DNA of 44,578 nt from Plantactinospora endophytica (GTDB lineage: Bacteria; Actinomycetota; Actinomycetes; Mycobacteriales; Micromonosporaceae). A program made the translations under genes and the position numbers. How positions within the stretch are numbered: the first letter of the stretch is position 1; the number at the start of each line of letters is the position of its first letter. Below the pieces are notes generated by a model. That model ran no database searches, was not told where the DNA came from, and was given only the letters and a program-made list of their open reading frames with translations. The stretch covers positions 1-44,578 of the forward strand of contig NZ_BONW01000040.1 in the NCBI RefSeq assembly GCF_016862915.1. The letters are read 5' to 3'. Below, in pieces: positions 1-8,640 of this stretch.

Positions 1-355
1 CCCGACTGTGATTGCCGGACCGGCGGACTGAGCCCGGACCGGGTCGGGGCCGAATCGGGGGCGGGCGGCGCGGCGGCCTGGGGTGGCCGGGCGACGAGCA
101 GGGCCGGCAGATGTCTCCGCCGCAGACTGTCGAGCTGGGTGCACAGCCGGGGCACGCCCTTGCTGCGGTATCGGGCGGCCGGGCCGGCGTGGCGGGTGCA
201 CAGGCGGGGCAGCTCGACAGTCTCCGTCGGACAGGTATGCCGGCAGGCCGGCGGCAGGCCGGCGGCAGGTGGTGGCGGCCCGACCGCCGCCCGCGTCTGC
301 TGGTATGTACAGGCGACGCCGCGCCGCACCCAGCACCGGACGACAGGGGCACCAG
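1..355. other. Gene-free spacer upstream of the DUF4865 gene
   Basis: I see no convincing gene in this stretch: the open frames that cross it are GC-driven and lack a ribosome-binding site or family resemblance. It holds copy 1 of the inverted-repeat element (124-227). Downstream of that is a short GC-rich run in which GCCGGCGGCAGG is repeated back to back near 242-268. A possible ribosome-binding site (AGGGGC) lies just before the gene start at 356. The promoter of the DUF4865 gene presumably lies here, but I could not place its elements. Confidence 0.5.
124..227. repeat. Inverted-repeat element, copy 1 of 2
   Basis: The element is bounded by perfect 14-bp inverted repeats, AGACTGTCGAGCTG at 124-137 and its complement at 210-223. 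Inside each arm is a directly repeated GGGTGCACA-N-N-CGGGGC block (138-153 and 194-209). The left 29 bases (127-155) and right 34 bases (194-227) each match the copy at 30252-30367 with two differences, while the centres differ in sequence and by 15 bp in length. It lies between genes. It could be a REP/MITE-like element or a structured RNA; no function is assigned. Confidence 0.7.
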
Positions 356-970
356 ATGTACGCCAAGCAGTACGAGATCACCCTGCCCGCCGACTACGAC
401 ATGCGGATCATCCGCAAGCGGGTCGCCGACTTCGGGCACCTGCTCGACGACCGGGCCGGCCTGGCCCTGAAGGCGTACCTGATCCGGGAACGTGGCGTGG
501 ACGGCTCGCCGGTCAACGAGTACGCCCCGTTCTACCTCTGGCACGACATCGGGGCGATGGCCCAGTTCCTGGTCGGCGGCGGCGGTTTCCAGGGCATCGT
601 CCGCGACTTCGGGCGGCCCGTCGTCGGCCACTGGACCGGCCTGGCCACGTTCGCCGGCCCGGCCCGGGAGACAGTGCCGAGCGCCGCCTCGCGCCGCCTC
701 ACCGCGATCCCGGCCGACGCCGACCCGGAGGGTACCGGCCTGGGGCTGGCCGACCGGGTCGAGCGGGAGATCGCCGAGCTGGCGACCCTGGCCGGACGCG
801 CAAACGTGCACACCGCAGTCCTCGCCGTCGACCCGCGACACTGGCAACTGCTGCGGCTGGTGCTCTGGAACGGGAGCGTGCCGGAGCAGGAGGAGGCCAC
901 CGAGCGGTACCAGGTCGCGCACCTCTCCGCGCCGGGCCTGGCCGACCTGCCCGACGGCCGGCACTGGTAG
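356..970 (+). CDS. DUF4865 family protein
   Basis: A 204-residue cytoplasmic protein whose start (MYAKQYEITLPADYDMRIIRKRV) and the GLALKAYLIRERG and NEYAPFYLWHD stretches are recognisable as the DUF4865 family (recalled, not searched). No catalytic residues are known for this family, and no signal peptide or membrane helix is visible. The ATG at 356 was chosen over an upstream in-frame start because similarity begins there and AGGGGC precedes it. The gene stands alone: upstream is a repeat-bearing spacer, and downstream the flippase gene converges on it with only 30 bp between. In other genomes relatives often sit beside LysR regulators, but none is adjacent here. Function unknown. Confidence 0.85.
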   Translation: MYAKQYEITLPADYDMRIIRKRVADFGHLLDDRAGLALKAYLIRERGVDGSPVNEYAPFYLWHDIGAMAQFLVGGGGFQGIVRDFGRPVVGHWTGLATFAGPARETVPSAASRRLTAIPADADPEGTGLGLADRVEREIAELATLAGRANVHTAVLAVDPRHWQLLRLVLWNGSVPEQEEATERYQVAHLSAPGLADLPDGRHW

Positions 971-1000
971 CGGTACCGGTGGACGGGTCGGTTCGGTTCG

Positions 1001-2533
1001 TCAGCGCCGGGGGAGCCGGGCGAGGACCAGCCGGCGCAGGCGGGCGTCGGTGGCCCAGAGCAGCACTCCGGCGACCAGCCCCGCCGTCCCGCCGAGCACC
1101 AGCAGTTCGACCACCGGGCCGGTGTCCAGGCCGGTCCGGGCCACCGCCAGCGGTACCAGCGCGGCGGCCACCGCGGCGAGTACCGCCGGCACCGTCGGGG
1201 TGAGGAAGGCCGCGATCGACGCCTGCGCGGCCCGGCGTACGGTGACCCAGACCGCTGCGGCGGTCACCACGAGCTGCATGCCCACCCCGGCCAGCGCCAC
1301 GGCGGTCGCCTCGGCCACGTCGCCGTACCCGGTGAACAGGGTGCCGACGGCGGCCAGCGTCGCCACCCCGAGCACCCCCCGGGTCCAGAGGATCGCGGCG
1401 AGCTTGCCCGGCTGGCCGATCGCCTGGAGCGCCGGACCGAGCAGCACCCCGTACACGTTGACGGCGCCGAACAGGCAGAGCAGCCGGAGCGGCACCTCGG
1501 TGCCGGCCCACTGCGGACCCAGCAGCGTGACCAGCGGATGCGCCGTCGCCGCGAGTACGCCGAGCACCGGCAGCCCGGCCAGCGCGCCGAGATGCTGGAG
1601 TTGGTTGAGGTGCGCGGCCAGCGCGGCCCGGTCCCGCTGCAACCGGGACAGCGACGGCAGCGCCACCTGCTGGAGCGACCGGACCGTCACGTCGACCAGC
1701 ATGTCCGGCAGCCGGGCCGCCAGCCGGTAGATCCCGGTCGCCACCGGCCCGAAGAACAGGCCGGTGAAGATGACGTCCGCCTTGGAGCTGAGCATCAGGC
1801 CCAGCCCGGCGTTGGCCGAGTGGGCGGAGAAGACCAGCAGGTCCTTGATCCCGGAGAGCCGGGGGCGGCGGCTCGGCCGCCATGGGCAGACCCACCAGAG
1901 CACCACCAGGCCGACCGCCGCGTTCACCAACTGCTGCGCCACCAGGGCCCAGATGCCGGCCCCGGCCAGCGCCAGGGCCACCCCGACGGCGCCGCTGAGC
2001 AGCGAGGCGAGCAGGGTACGGATGGCCACCGCCCGGAACCGCAACTCCCGCCGCAACACCGCCTCGGGCACGATCGACAGCCCCTGCAACAGCACCAGTG
2101 GAGACAGCGCCACGCAGATCGTCGTCAGTTCCGGAGCCCGGTTGGCCAGTGCCCACAGTGGACTGGCGGCGGCGGTGAGACCTCCGATCACCAGCCCGGC
2201 CAGCACCAGCACCACGAACGCGCCGTCCAGGTGCTCCGGGGTCAGCTTGTCCCGCTGCACGATCGCCGAGACCAGCCCCTGCTGGATCAGCGTCTGCGCC
2301 ACCGTGATGAAGACGGTGGCCATCGCCACCAGCCCGAACTCGCTCGGCCCGAGCAGTCGGGCGAGCAGGAAGGTGACCAGGATCGACGAGCCGATCCGGC
2401 CGGCGGTGAGCACGTACGACCAGCCGATCGCCGAGCGCAGCCGGCCGGTACCGCCCGACGGGGGCGACTCCGGGTCTGCCGGGATGCTGGCTGGCTGCTC
2501 CGGAGTCGTCCGGGCGGGTTGTACGGCAGCCAC
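1001..2533 (-). CDS. Wzx-like polysaccharide flippase (MOP superfamily)
   Basis: A 510-residue integral membrane protein with about 12-14 hydrophobic helices, resembling the PST/MviN-type flippases (WzxC, TuaB) that move lipid-linked sugar units across the membrane. The family segment RIGSSILVTFLLARLLGPSEFGLVAMATVF lies near residues 46-75, here cited by its key features: a helix followed by LLGPSEFG. The first 30 or so residues are a polar Pro/Ser/Glu-rich cytoplasmic leader. It is the last gene of the leftward glycan operon, 1 bp after the glycosyltransferase stop codon, so translation is probably coupled. The exported substrate would be the oligosaccharide assembled by neighbouring genes. 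No polymerase or ligase lies next to it. Family call is firm; substrate is inferred. Confidence 0.88.
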   Translation of the reverse strand: MAAVQPARTTPEQPASIPADPESPPSGGTGRLRSAIGWSYVLTAGRIGSSILVTFLLARLLGPSEFGLVAMATVFITVAQTLIQQGLVSAIVQRDKLTPEHLDGAFVVLVLAGLVIGGLTAAASPLWALANRAPELTTICVALSPLVLLQGLSIVPEAVLRRELRFRAVAIRTLLASLLSGAVGVALALAGAGIWALVAQQLVNAAVGLVVLWWVCPWRPSRRPRLSGIKDLLVFSAHSANAGLGLMLSSKADVIFTGLFFGPVATGIYRLAARLPDMLVDVTVRSLQQVALPSLSRLQRDRAALAAHLNQLQHLGALAGLPVLGVLAATAHPLVTLLGPQWAGTEVPLRLLCLFGAVNVYGVLLGPALQAIGQPGKLAAILWTRGVLGVATLAAVGTLFTGYGDVAEATAVALAGVGMQLVVTAAAVWVTVRRAAQASIAAFLTPTVPAVLAAVAAALVPLAVARTGLDTGPVVELLVLGGTAGLVAGVLLWATDARLRRLVLARLPRR

Positions 2534-2534
2534 C

Positions 2535-3467
2535 CTATGCGCTGCCCTTCGCCGTGCTGGTACGCCGACGGATCAGCCGGCCGAGCCAGGCGGGTACCCG
2601 CCTGCGCAGCCGGCCGAGCCGGACCCGGACCCGCCGGGCCCACCAGGTGGCCAGGAACGCCACCGCCGAACTGAGCCGGGTGCCGAGCGGCTCGGAGCCG
2701 GTGGAGAGGGTGCGCAGCGTCTCGGCGAGCATCCGCAGCCGGGGCGCCCGGACCCGCTTGCCCGTCTGGCCGAACCAGGCGAGGGCCGAGGCCGGGGTGG
2801 CGTCCTTGGCCTGCCGGGTGGAGGCGCCGTGCATCCGGCGCAGGAACAGCGGCTCGGCCACCTCGTGGATCTCGCCGAGCCGGGCCACCTCGGCGATCAG
2901 CGTGTAGTCGGAGGAGAGGAACGGGCGGATCATCCCGGTCCGGCGCAGCGCCGACATCCGGAACACCCCGAAGTGCGCGTGGCAGAGGTTGATGTTCCGG
3001 GCCACTCCGGCCACCCGCCGCCACGGTCGCCGGTCGCGCAGGTCCAGCCGGTCGGCGTACGGGCCGATCACCTCGCCGGCCTCGTCGATCAGCACCGTAC
3101 GCGGATAGGCGAGTACGGCGTGCGGCCCGGCCGCGTCCAGCGCCGCCACACAGGTGCCGAGGTACGCCGGCAGGCAGACGTCGTCGTACGCCACCCACTT
3201 GAACAGCTCGCCCCGGGCCAGTTCCACCACCCGGGCGTAGTTGACGTGCCCGCCGAAGTTGCGCGGGTTGCGGTACAGCCGGATGCGCGGGTCCCGCGCC
3301 GCGTACCGCTGGCAGATCTCCCAGGTCCGGTCGGTGGAGGCGTTGTCGCTGATGATGATCTCGAAGTCGGGGTAGTCCTGGGCGAGCAGGGCGTCGAGGC
3401 AGCCTTCGAGGTAGCGCTCGGCGTTGTAGAGGGGTACGCCCAGACTCACCCGTGGTGCTGGCTCCAT
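2535..3467 (-). CDS. Family 2 glycosyltransferase (GT-A fold)
   Basis: A 310-residue glycosyltransferase. The N-terminal GT2 signature is clear: RVSLGVPLYNAERYL at about residues 6-20, then DFEIIISDNASTDRTWEI for nucleotide binding. A YDD acidic motif (KWVAYDDVCLP, about residues 90-100) is the likely DxD-type metal and sugar-nucleotide site. The C-terminal 60 residues are very Arg-rich and may hold an amphipathic or membrane-associating helix. It should transfer one sugar from an NDP donor to the growing lipid-linked unit on the cytoplasmic face. It sits between the methyltransferase (13 bp upstream) and the flippase (1 bp downstream). Donor and acceptor cannot be read from sequence. It is the only glycosyltransferase in this locus. 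Confidence 0.9.
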   Translation of the reverse strand: MEPAPRVSLGVPLYNAERYLEGCLDALLAQDYPDFEIIISDNASTDRTWEICQRYAARDPRIRLYRNPRNFGGHVNYARVVELARGELFKWVAYDDVCLPAYLGTCVAALDAAGPHAVLAYPRTVLIDEAGEVIGPYADRLDLRDRRPWRRVAGVARNINLCHAHFGVFRMSALRRTGMIRPFLSSDYTLIAEVARLGEIHEVAEPLFLRRMHGASTRQAKDATPASALAWFGQTGKRVRAPRLRMLAETLRTLSTGSEPLGTRLSSAVAFLATWWARRVRVRLGRLRRRVPAWLGRLIRRRTSTAKGSA

Positions 3468-3480
3468 CGTCTCCTCCGCT

Positions 3481-4698
3481 TCAGGCGACCAGCAGCTCGG
3501 CCCGTACGCCGAGCTGGCGCAGCGCGGCGTCGATCTCGTCCCGGTAGGCCGGGTTGGTAATGATCACCGACCGGGTACCCGAGCCGGCGAGGGTGGCCGG
3601 ATCGCTGACCTCGTGCCCGGTCACCGGGAGGTAGCGGCCCCACTTGCGCGGGTTGACGTCCACCACCGCGGCGAGCCGGCGGTCCGGGTCGGCCAGGTGC
3701 AGGAACTGCACCCCGCGCGAACCCGCTCCCCAGAGCACCGGCCGGTCCCCGGCGGCGACCAGCCGGTCGATGGTGCTCCGCCAGCGCTCCCGTTCGGCGG
3801 CGTGCCGTTCGGCGAAGCCGGCGATCGAGGCGAGCTGGCGGTCCCGGTCGACCGGTCCCGGCGACTCGCCCCCGGGCAGTTCGGTGCCGTTCACCGGCGG
3901 TGGCGCGTTCACCGAGATCTCCACGTAGCGGAACATCCCGGCGAAGAGCCGGCCGGTGGCGAGCATCCGCCAACCGGCCCGCTCGACGATCCGGCGCAGC
4001 GAGTACCCGTCGAAGTAGGAGACGTGCGGGTAGATCACCTCCCAGCCGGCGGTGGCCAGGTCGTAGCCGGCGTCCGGCACCTCCAGGTAGCCGTAGGCGG
4101 GCCGGTCGCCGGCCAGTTCGCGCAGCCGGACGAGGAAGGAGTACGGGTCGTCCAGGTGCTCGAACCAGTGCCGGGAGGTGACCAGGTCGAACGGCGGGGT
4201 GTCGGCGTCCAGCCGCGCGTGGCCCCGGACGAAGGTCGCGCCGGACGGGTCCGGGCCGGTCGGGCCGGCGTACATCGCGTCGTAGCCGACGCCCCGGCAG
4301 GCGGCCACGTGGCACAGCTCGCGGAGGAACTCGCCCTGCCCGCAGCCGACGTCCAGCACCGTGCCGCCGCGCAGCGGGAACCGCCCGGCGAGGTGCTTGA
4401 CCAGCTCCGCGGAGAAGACGCCGAACGCGGGCGAGTGGTGCAGGTTGGTGTCCATGGTGGTGTCGTAGACCAGAACGGCGGGATCGAAGGCGAGGTTGCG
4501 CACGTACCCGCACTCCGGGCAGTACGCCAGCCACATCCGGCCGAGCGGGCTGGCCAGCGCCTCCTCCCGGCTGGCCCAGTGCACGCCGCAGTAGACCGGG
4601 ATCTCGCCCAGGTCGGCGAAGGGCACCAGGTCGTGCCGCCCGCAGGCCGTGCACCGGTGCACCGGTTGCCGACCGCCGGAGCTGCCGGCAGGGGTCAC
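3481..4698 (-). CDS. SAM-dependent methyltransferase with N-terminal zinc-ribbon, sugar-modifying type
   Basis: A 405-residue protein built like the sugar C-methyltransferases. It has an N-terminal Cys4 zinc site (C16xxC19 and C60xxC63), a central Rossmann SAM domain with motif I VLDVGCGQG at 114-122, and a C-terminal domain with LWGAGSRGVQFL and VDVNPRKWGRYLP typical of the Methyltransf_14 region. Such enzymes add a methyl group to an NDP-keto-sugar, forming branched-chain deoxysugars. Its ATG overlaps the upstream epimerase stop by 4 bp (ATGA), so the two are translationally coupled and probably act in sequence on the same sugar. Together with the rightward C-methyltransferase at 5906 the locus has two related enzymes, suggesting two methylated sugars or consecutive steps. 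Confidence 0.85.
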   Translation of the reverse strand: MTPAGSSGGRQPVHRCTACGRHDLVPFADLGEIPVYCGVHWASREEALASPLGRMWLAYCPECGYVRNLAFDPAVLVYDTTMDTNLHHSPAFGVFSAELVKHLAGRFPLRGGTVLDVGCGQGEFLRELCHVAACRGVGYDAMYAGPTGPDPSGATFVRGHARLDADTPPFDLVTSRHWFEHLDDPYSFLVRLRELAGDRPAYGYLEVPDAGYDLATAGWEVIYPHVSYFDGYSLRRIVERAGWRMLATGRLFAGMFRYVEISVNAPPPVNGTELPGGESPGPVDRDRQLASIAGFAERHAAERERWRSTIDRLVAAGDRPVLWGAGSRGVQFLHLADPDRRLAAVVDVNPRKWGRYLPVTGHEVSDPATLAGSGTRSVIITNPAYRDEIDAALRQLGVRAELLVA

Positions 4699-5726
4699 TG
4701 CCCCCTCCAGCGCAGTTCGGTGTCGAGGTGACCGGCCTCGGTGAGCGCCCGGATCCGGCGCAGCCGCTGGTGCCGCTCGCCCCGGAACGCCTCGATGGTC
4801 AACCCGTACCGCTGGTACGCCTCGACCAGCTCCTCGATGCCCTTGCGCACCGTCCAGCGCGGCCGGTAGCCGGGCACCTCGGCGGCGACCAGGTCGCAGC
4901 TCACCCGGTAGTTCCGGGTGTCCGCCGAGGCGCCACCGGCAAAGGTGACCCGGGAGTCGGGCACCACCTCGGCGACGAGTTCGGCCACGTCCCGGATCAG
5001 GTAGTTCTCACTGCTGACCCCGATGTTGTACGCCCGGCCGTGCACCGTCTCCCGAGGTGCGTCGAGCAGGGCGAGGAAGGCCGCGCAGATGTCCTCGGCG
5101 TGCACCAGCGGGCGCCAGGCCGAGCCGTCGGAGAGCAGTCGTACCTCGCCGGTGAGCAGGGCGTGCGCGGTGAGGTCGTTGACCACCAGGTCGCCACGGA
5201 GCCGGGGCGAGAAGCCGTACGCGGTGGCGTTGCGCAGGAACACCGGGGAGAAGTCGTCGTCGGCGAGCGCGGCGAGGTCCTGCTCGGCCTTGATCTTCGA
5301 CTCGCCGTACGGGGTGACCGGCGCGAAGCCGGCCGTCTCGTCCAGCGGCCGGTCGTCGGTGCCCGCCCCGTAGAGGCTGCACGAGGAGGAGAAGAGGAAC
5401 CGGGTCACGCCGGCGGCCTTGGCGGCCTCGGCCAGCCGTACCGTCGCCCGGTGGTTGATCTCGTAGGTCAGCTCGGGGTTGAGGTTGCCGATCGGGTCGT
5501 TGCAGAGCGCGGCGAGGTGGCAGACCGCGTCGAACCCGGCGAGGTCCTCCGGCCGGACGTCCCGCAGGTCCATCCTGATCGTGGGTACGGCGGCCGGTGC
5601 CGGACCGAGCAGGCAGTCGGAGTAGTAATCGGTGTCCAGCCCGGTCACCTCGTGCCCGGCGCCCCCCAGCATCGGGGTGAGTACGCTGCCGAGGTAACCA
5701 TGGTGGCCGGTCACGAGAACACGCAC
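4695..5726 (-). CDS. NAD-dependent nucleotide-sugar epimerase/dehydratase (extended SDR)
   Basis: A 343-residue extended short-chain dehydrogenase. The NAD-binding glycine motif is at residues 6-13 (TGHHGYLG). The catalytic region shows FLFSSSCSLYGAG (Ser) and then TPYGESKIKAEQD, the YxxxK pair. NATAYGFSPRLR in the substrate half is typical of NDP-sugar enzymes. It would epimerise, dehydrate or reduce an NDP-hexose in the cytoplasm. The start is a GTG with GGGAG nine bases upstream. It is the first gene of the leftward operon and overlaps the following methyltransferase by 4 bp. The promoter must lie in the 179-bp divergent spacer. The exact reaction (4,6-dehydratase, 4-epimerase or other) cannot be fixed from motifs alone. 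Confidence 0.85.
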   Translation of the reverse strand: MRVLVTGHHGYLGSVLTPMLGGAGHEVTGLDTDYYSDCLLGPAPAAVPTIRMDLRDVRPEDLAGFDAVCHLAALCNDPIGNLNPELTYEINHRATVRLAEAAKAAGVTRFLFSSSCSLYGAGTDDRPLDETAGFAPVTPYGESKIKAEQDLAALADDDFSPVFLRNATAYGFSPRLRGDLVVNDLTAHALLTGEVRLLSDGSAWRPLVHAEDICAAFLALLDAPRETVHGRAYNIGVSSENYLIRDVAELVAEVVPDSRVTFAGGASADTRNYRVSCDLVAAEVPGYRPRWTVRKGIEELVEAYQRYGLTIEAFRGERHQRLRRIRALTEAGHLDTELRWRGQ

Positions 5727-5905
5727 GGCAAAGCTCCCGTCGTCGCCCGGGTGAGAAGGCGAGTTTATGGGTGGCCCCCTGACCGGGCGGGCTATTGTCG
5801 GACTTTTTACTCAACCACTCCGGTCGCGCCGGAGCGCTGGTTAGCGTGGCGCGCAGGCGGGCGGGCGCCGCGCCGGTATTCCGATCATATCGGGGTGGGT
5901 GGGGC
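5727..5905. promoter_or_regulatory. Divergent promoter region of the glycan locus
   Basis: This 179-bp spacer separates the two operons and contains the most AT-rich stretch nearby (about 5790-5815). Visible structures are a CTCCGG-N5-CCGGAG hairpin at 5818-5834 and a small dyad, CCGAT-CAT-ATCGG, at 5881-5893 directly before the rightward ribosome-binding site. No confident -35/-10 pair could be assigned on either strand. Shared control of both operons is inferred from the arrangement. Confidence 0.55.
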
Positions 5906-7135
5906 ATGACCGATGCCAAATGCCGGCTGTGTGCGGCGGTATTGACCGAAACCTTCGTCGACCTGGGCATGTCCCCGCTCTGCGAGAGTTATCTGTCGGC
6001 GGACCGGCTCGATTCGGCGGAGACCTTCTATCCGCTGCACGTACGAATCTGTTCGAACTGTCTGCTCGTGCAACTTCCGGCGTACGTGTCCGGAGAGGAA
6101 ATCTTCTCCGACTATGCCTATTTCTCGTCGTATTCCGACTCGTGGGTGGCACATGCCCGGCGATATGCGGACACGATGGCAGAGGCGCTCCGTCTCGGGC
6201 CGGACTCGCTGGTGACCGAGGTGGCGAGCAACGACGGCTACCTGCTCCAGCACTTCGTCGCCAAGGGGGTGCCGGTGCTCGGGGTGGAGCCGGCCGGCAA
6301 CGTCGCCGAGGTGGCCCGGCGCCGGGGCATCCGGACCGAGACCCGGTTCCTGGGCGCCGAGACCGGCGCCGAGCTGGCCGAGCGCTACGGCCGGGCCGAC
6401 CTGGTGGCGGCGAACAACGTCTACGCGCACGTACCCGACCTGATCGGGTTCACCGCCGGACTGGCCGCGCTGGTCAAGCCGACCGGGCTGGTCACCTGCG
6501 AGGTGCCGCACCTGCTTCGGCTGATCGAGCGCCGGCAGTACGACACCATCTACCACGAGCACTACCAATACCTGACGCTGCGGACGGCGATGCGGGCGCT
6601 GGCCACCGCCGGCCTGATCGTGATCGACGTGGACGAGTTGTCGTCGCACGGCGGCTCGCTGCGGCTGCACGCCCGGCCGGCAGCGGCGGCGGGGGAGCCG
6701 TCCGGCAACGTCAAGTCGGTGCTGGACGCCGAGAGCGAGGCCGGGCTGCACACCGTCGCCGGCCACCTCGGCTTCGCCGACGCCGTCTTCGACATCAAGC
6801 GGGAACTGCTCGACTTCCTGCTCACCGCCAGGGCCCAGGGCCTGCGGGTGGTCGGCTACGGCGCCCCGGGCAAGGGCAACACGCTGCTCAACCACTGCGG
6901 CATCCGCGCCGACCTGGTGGAGTACACGGTGGACCGCAGCCCGCACAAGCAGGGGAAGTTCCTGCCCGGGACGCACATCCCGATCCATCCACCGGAACGG
7001 ATCGCCGAGGACCGCCCCGACTACGTACTCGTGCTGCCGTGGAACCTGCGTACCGAGATCTCCGCGCAACTCGCCTACGTCCGGCACTGGGGCGGGCGAC
7101 TGGTCTTCCCGATCCCCGCCCTGGAGGTGGTCTGA
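5906..7135 (+). CDS. Sugar C-methyltransferase, class I SAM-dependent
   Basis: A 409-residue enzyme of the NDP-deoxysugar C-methyltransferase type (TylC3/NovU-like architecture). The N-terminal zinc-binding domain uses C6xxC9 and C49xxC52. The SAM region follows (VTEVASNDGYLLQHF, then VLGVEPAGNVAE), with YDTIYHEHYQYLT carrying the His/Tyr residues characteristic of this family. The C-terminal Methyltransf_14 part shows VVGYGAPGKGNTLL. The ATG at 5906 was preferred over an earlier in-frame start because GGGTGGGG lies just upstream and the conserved Cys motif begins five codons later. It leads the rightward operon and abuts the nucleotidylyltransferase with no gap (TGA then GTG). It probably methylates C3 or C5 of a keto-sugar nucleotide; the position is not known. 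Confidence 0.9.
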   Translation: MTDAKCRLCAAVLTETFVDLGMSPLCESYLSADRLDSAETFYPLHVRICSNCLLVQLPAYVSGEEIFSDYAYFSSYSDSWVAHARRYADTMAEALRLGPDSLVTEVASNDGYLLQHFVAKGVPVLGVEPAGNVAEVARRRGIRTETRFLGAETGAELAERYGRADLVAANNVYAHVPDLIGFTAGLAALVKPTGLVTCEVPHLLRLIERRQYDTIYHEHYQYLTLRTAMRALATAGLIVIDVDELSSHGGSLRLHARPAAAAGEPSGNVKSVLDAESEAGLHTVAGHLGFADAVFDIKRELLDFLLTARAQGLRVVGYGAPGKGNTLLNHCGIRADLVEYTVDRSPHKQGKFLPGTHIPIHPPERIAEDRPDYVLVLPWNLRTEISAQLAYVRHWGGRLVFPIPALEVV

Positions 7136-8005
7136 GTGAAGGTCGTCCTCTTCTGCGGCGGCCTGGGGATGCGGATGCGCGAGGACGCCGCCTCCGCACC
7201 GAAGCCGATGGCGATGATCGGGGACCGTCCGCTGCTCTGGCACGTGATGCGGTACTACGCCCACTTCGGGCACACCGACTTCATCCTCTGCCTCGGCTAC
7301 GGCGCCGTCGCGGTCAAGGACTACTTCCTCCGGTACGACGAGACGCTCTCCAACGACTTCAGCCTCGCCATGCACGGCCGGGACGTACGCCTGCACTCCG
7401 CCGACATCACCGACTGGAACATCACCTTCATCGACACCGGCCTCGGTGCCAGCATCGGCGAGCGGCTGATGCGGGTCCGCAAGTACGTCGAGGACGAGCC
7501 GATGTTCCTGGCCAACTACGCGGACACGCTGACCGACGCGCCGCTGCCGGAGATGATCGACCGGTTCCGCTACACCGACGCGGTGGCCAGCCTGCTCGCC
7601 GTACCCGTGCAGTCCACCCACCACGTCATCGACATCGCCCCCGGCGACCAGGTCACCCGGGTACGCCCGATCCGCGAGCTGATGCAGTGGGAGAACGGCG
7701 GCTACTTCATCCTGCGTCCGGAGATCTTCGACGTGCTCCGCGAGGGCGAGGACATGGTGCCGCAGGCGTTCGACCGGCTGCTGCCGGCGCAGCGGCTGAT
7801 CGCCCAGCGGTACACCGGGTTCTGGCGGGCCGCCGACACCTTCAAGGACCGGGCCGAGCTGGAGCAGCTCTACCACTCGGCCCGCTGCCCGTGGATGCTC
7901 TGGGACCCGAACCGGAACCGGGGCCGTCGACCGGCGACCCTGGAGCCGGTACTCGCCGCCGCCGGCAGCGCCGCCGCACCCCGTGACCTGGGACTGACCG
8001 GCTGA
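7136..8005 (+). CDS. Sugar-1-phosphate nucleotidylyltransferase, RfbF-like
   Basis: A 289-residue nucleotidyltransferase. The signature VVLFCGGLGMRMRE at the N-terminus, followed by PKPMAMIGDRPLLWHVMRYY, matches the glucose-1-phosphate cytidylyltransferase branch (RfbF). So do the FILCLGYGAVAVKDYF and DWNITFIDTGL segments, which are typical of that branch. The reaction would be sugar-1-phosphate plus CTP (or another NTP) giving NDP-sugar plus pyrophosphate, the activating step for CDP-linked deoxysugars. It starts with GTG directly after the preceding stop, and its TGA shares a base with the next ATG, so the five rightward genes form a tightly coupled operon. The C-terminal 25 residues are low-complexity Ala/Pro. 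CTP preference is inferred from family resemblance only. Confidence 0.85.
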   Translation: MKVVLFCGGLGMRMREDAASAPKPMAMIGDRPLLWHVMRYYAHFGHTDFILCLGYGAVAVKDYFLRYDETLSNDFSLAMHGRDVRLHSADITDWNITFIDTGLGASIGERLMRVRKYVEDEPMFLANYADTLTDAPLPEMIDRFRYTDAVASLLAVPVQSTHHVIDIAPGDQVTRVRPIRELMQWENGGYFILRPEIFDVLREGEDMVPQAFDRLLPAQRLIAQRYTGFWRAADTFKDRAELEQLYHSARCPWMLWDPNRNRGRRPATLEPVLAAAGSAAAPRDLGLTG

Positions 8006-8640
8006 TGATGCCGCTGCGCCTCTCCGCCGCCCGTTCGGTGGTGCTGCTCGGGGCACATCCGGACGACATCGAGATCGGGGCCGGCGGCCTGCTGCTCGCC
8101 CTCGGCGACGTACCCGGGCTCCGGGTGCACTACGTGCTGCTCACCGGCGTTCCCGCCCGGCAGGCCGAGGCCCGCGCGGCGGCTGCGGCCTTCCTGCCCG
8201 ACGCTCGGCTCAGCTTCGCCCTGCACGACCTGCCGGACGGGCGGGTGCCGGCCCGGTGGGGGGAGGCGAAGGAGATCGTGAACGCCGCCGCCGCCACCCT
8301 CGCCGCCGACCTGGTGCTGGCGCCCAGCCCGGACGACGCGCACCAGGACCACCACACACTCGCCGCCCTGGTGCCCACGTCGTTTCGGGACGCCACGGTG
8401 TTGTACTACGAGATCCCCAAGTGGGACGGCGACCTGGGCCGGCGCAACGTCTACCTGCCCCTGACCGAGCAGCGGATACGCCGCAAGGTGGAGCTGCTGC
8501 ACGCGAGCTATCCGTCCCAGAAGGCCCGGGACTGGTGGGACGACGAGGTGTTCCTCGGGCTGGCCCGGCTGCGGGGGATGGAGTGCCGGTCCCGGTACGC
8601 CGAGGCGTTCCGGTGCGAGAAAGCGGTGATCGAGCAGTGA
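8005..8640 (+). CDS. PIG-L/LmbE family N-deacetylase
   Basis: A 211-residue zinc hydrolase of the GlcNAc-PI de-N-acetylase family. The metal and catalytic motif AHPDD is at residues 17-21 and continues EIGAGG. The second zinc-ligand region is SPDDAHQDHHT, with the HxDH arrangement that supplies a further His. In this context it probably removes an acetyl group from an amino-sugar, either on a nucleotide sugar or on the lipid-linked intermediate. Other family members act in mycothiol or antibiotic biosynthesis, but the surrounding glycan genes favour a polysaccharide role. The ATG overlaps the previous TGA by one base, and the stop overlaps the following GTG by four bases (GTGA). Confidence 0.88.
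   Translation: MMPLRLSAARSVVLLGAHPDDIEIGAGGLLLALGDVPGLRVHYVLLTGVPARQAEARAAAAAFLPDARLSFALHDLPDGRVPARWGEAKEIVNAAAATLAADLVLAPSPDDAHQDHHTLAALVPTSFRDATVLYYEIPKWDGDLGRRNVYLPLTEQRIRRKVELLHASYPSQKARDWWDDEVFLGLARLRGMECRSRYAEAFRCEKAVIEQ

Noticed and set aside
699-3198. Long open frames on the strand opposite or in other frames of the flippase and glycosyltransferase genes
   Set aside because: High GC keeps alternative frames open; these translations are Arg/Pro/Ala-rich, with no family likeness and no ribosome-binding sites, and they overlap well-supported genes.
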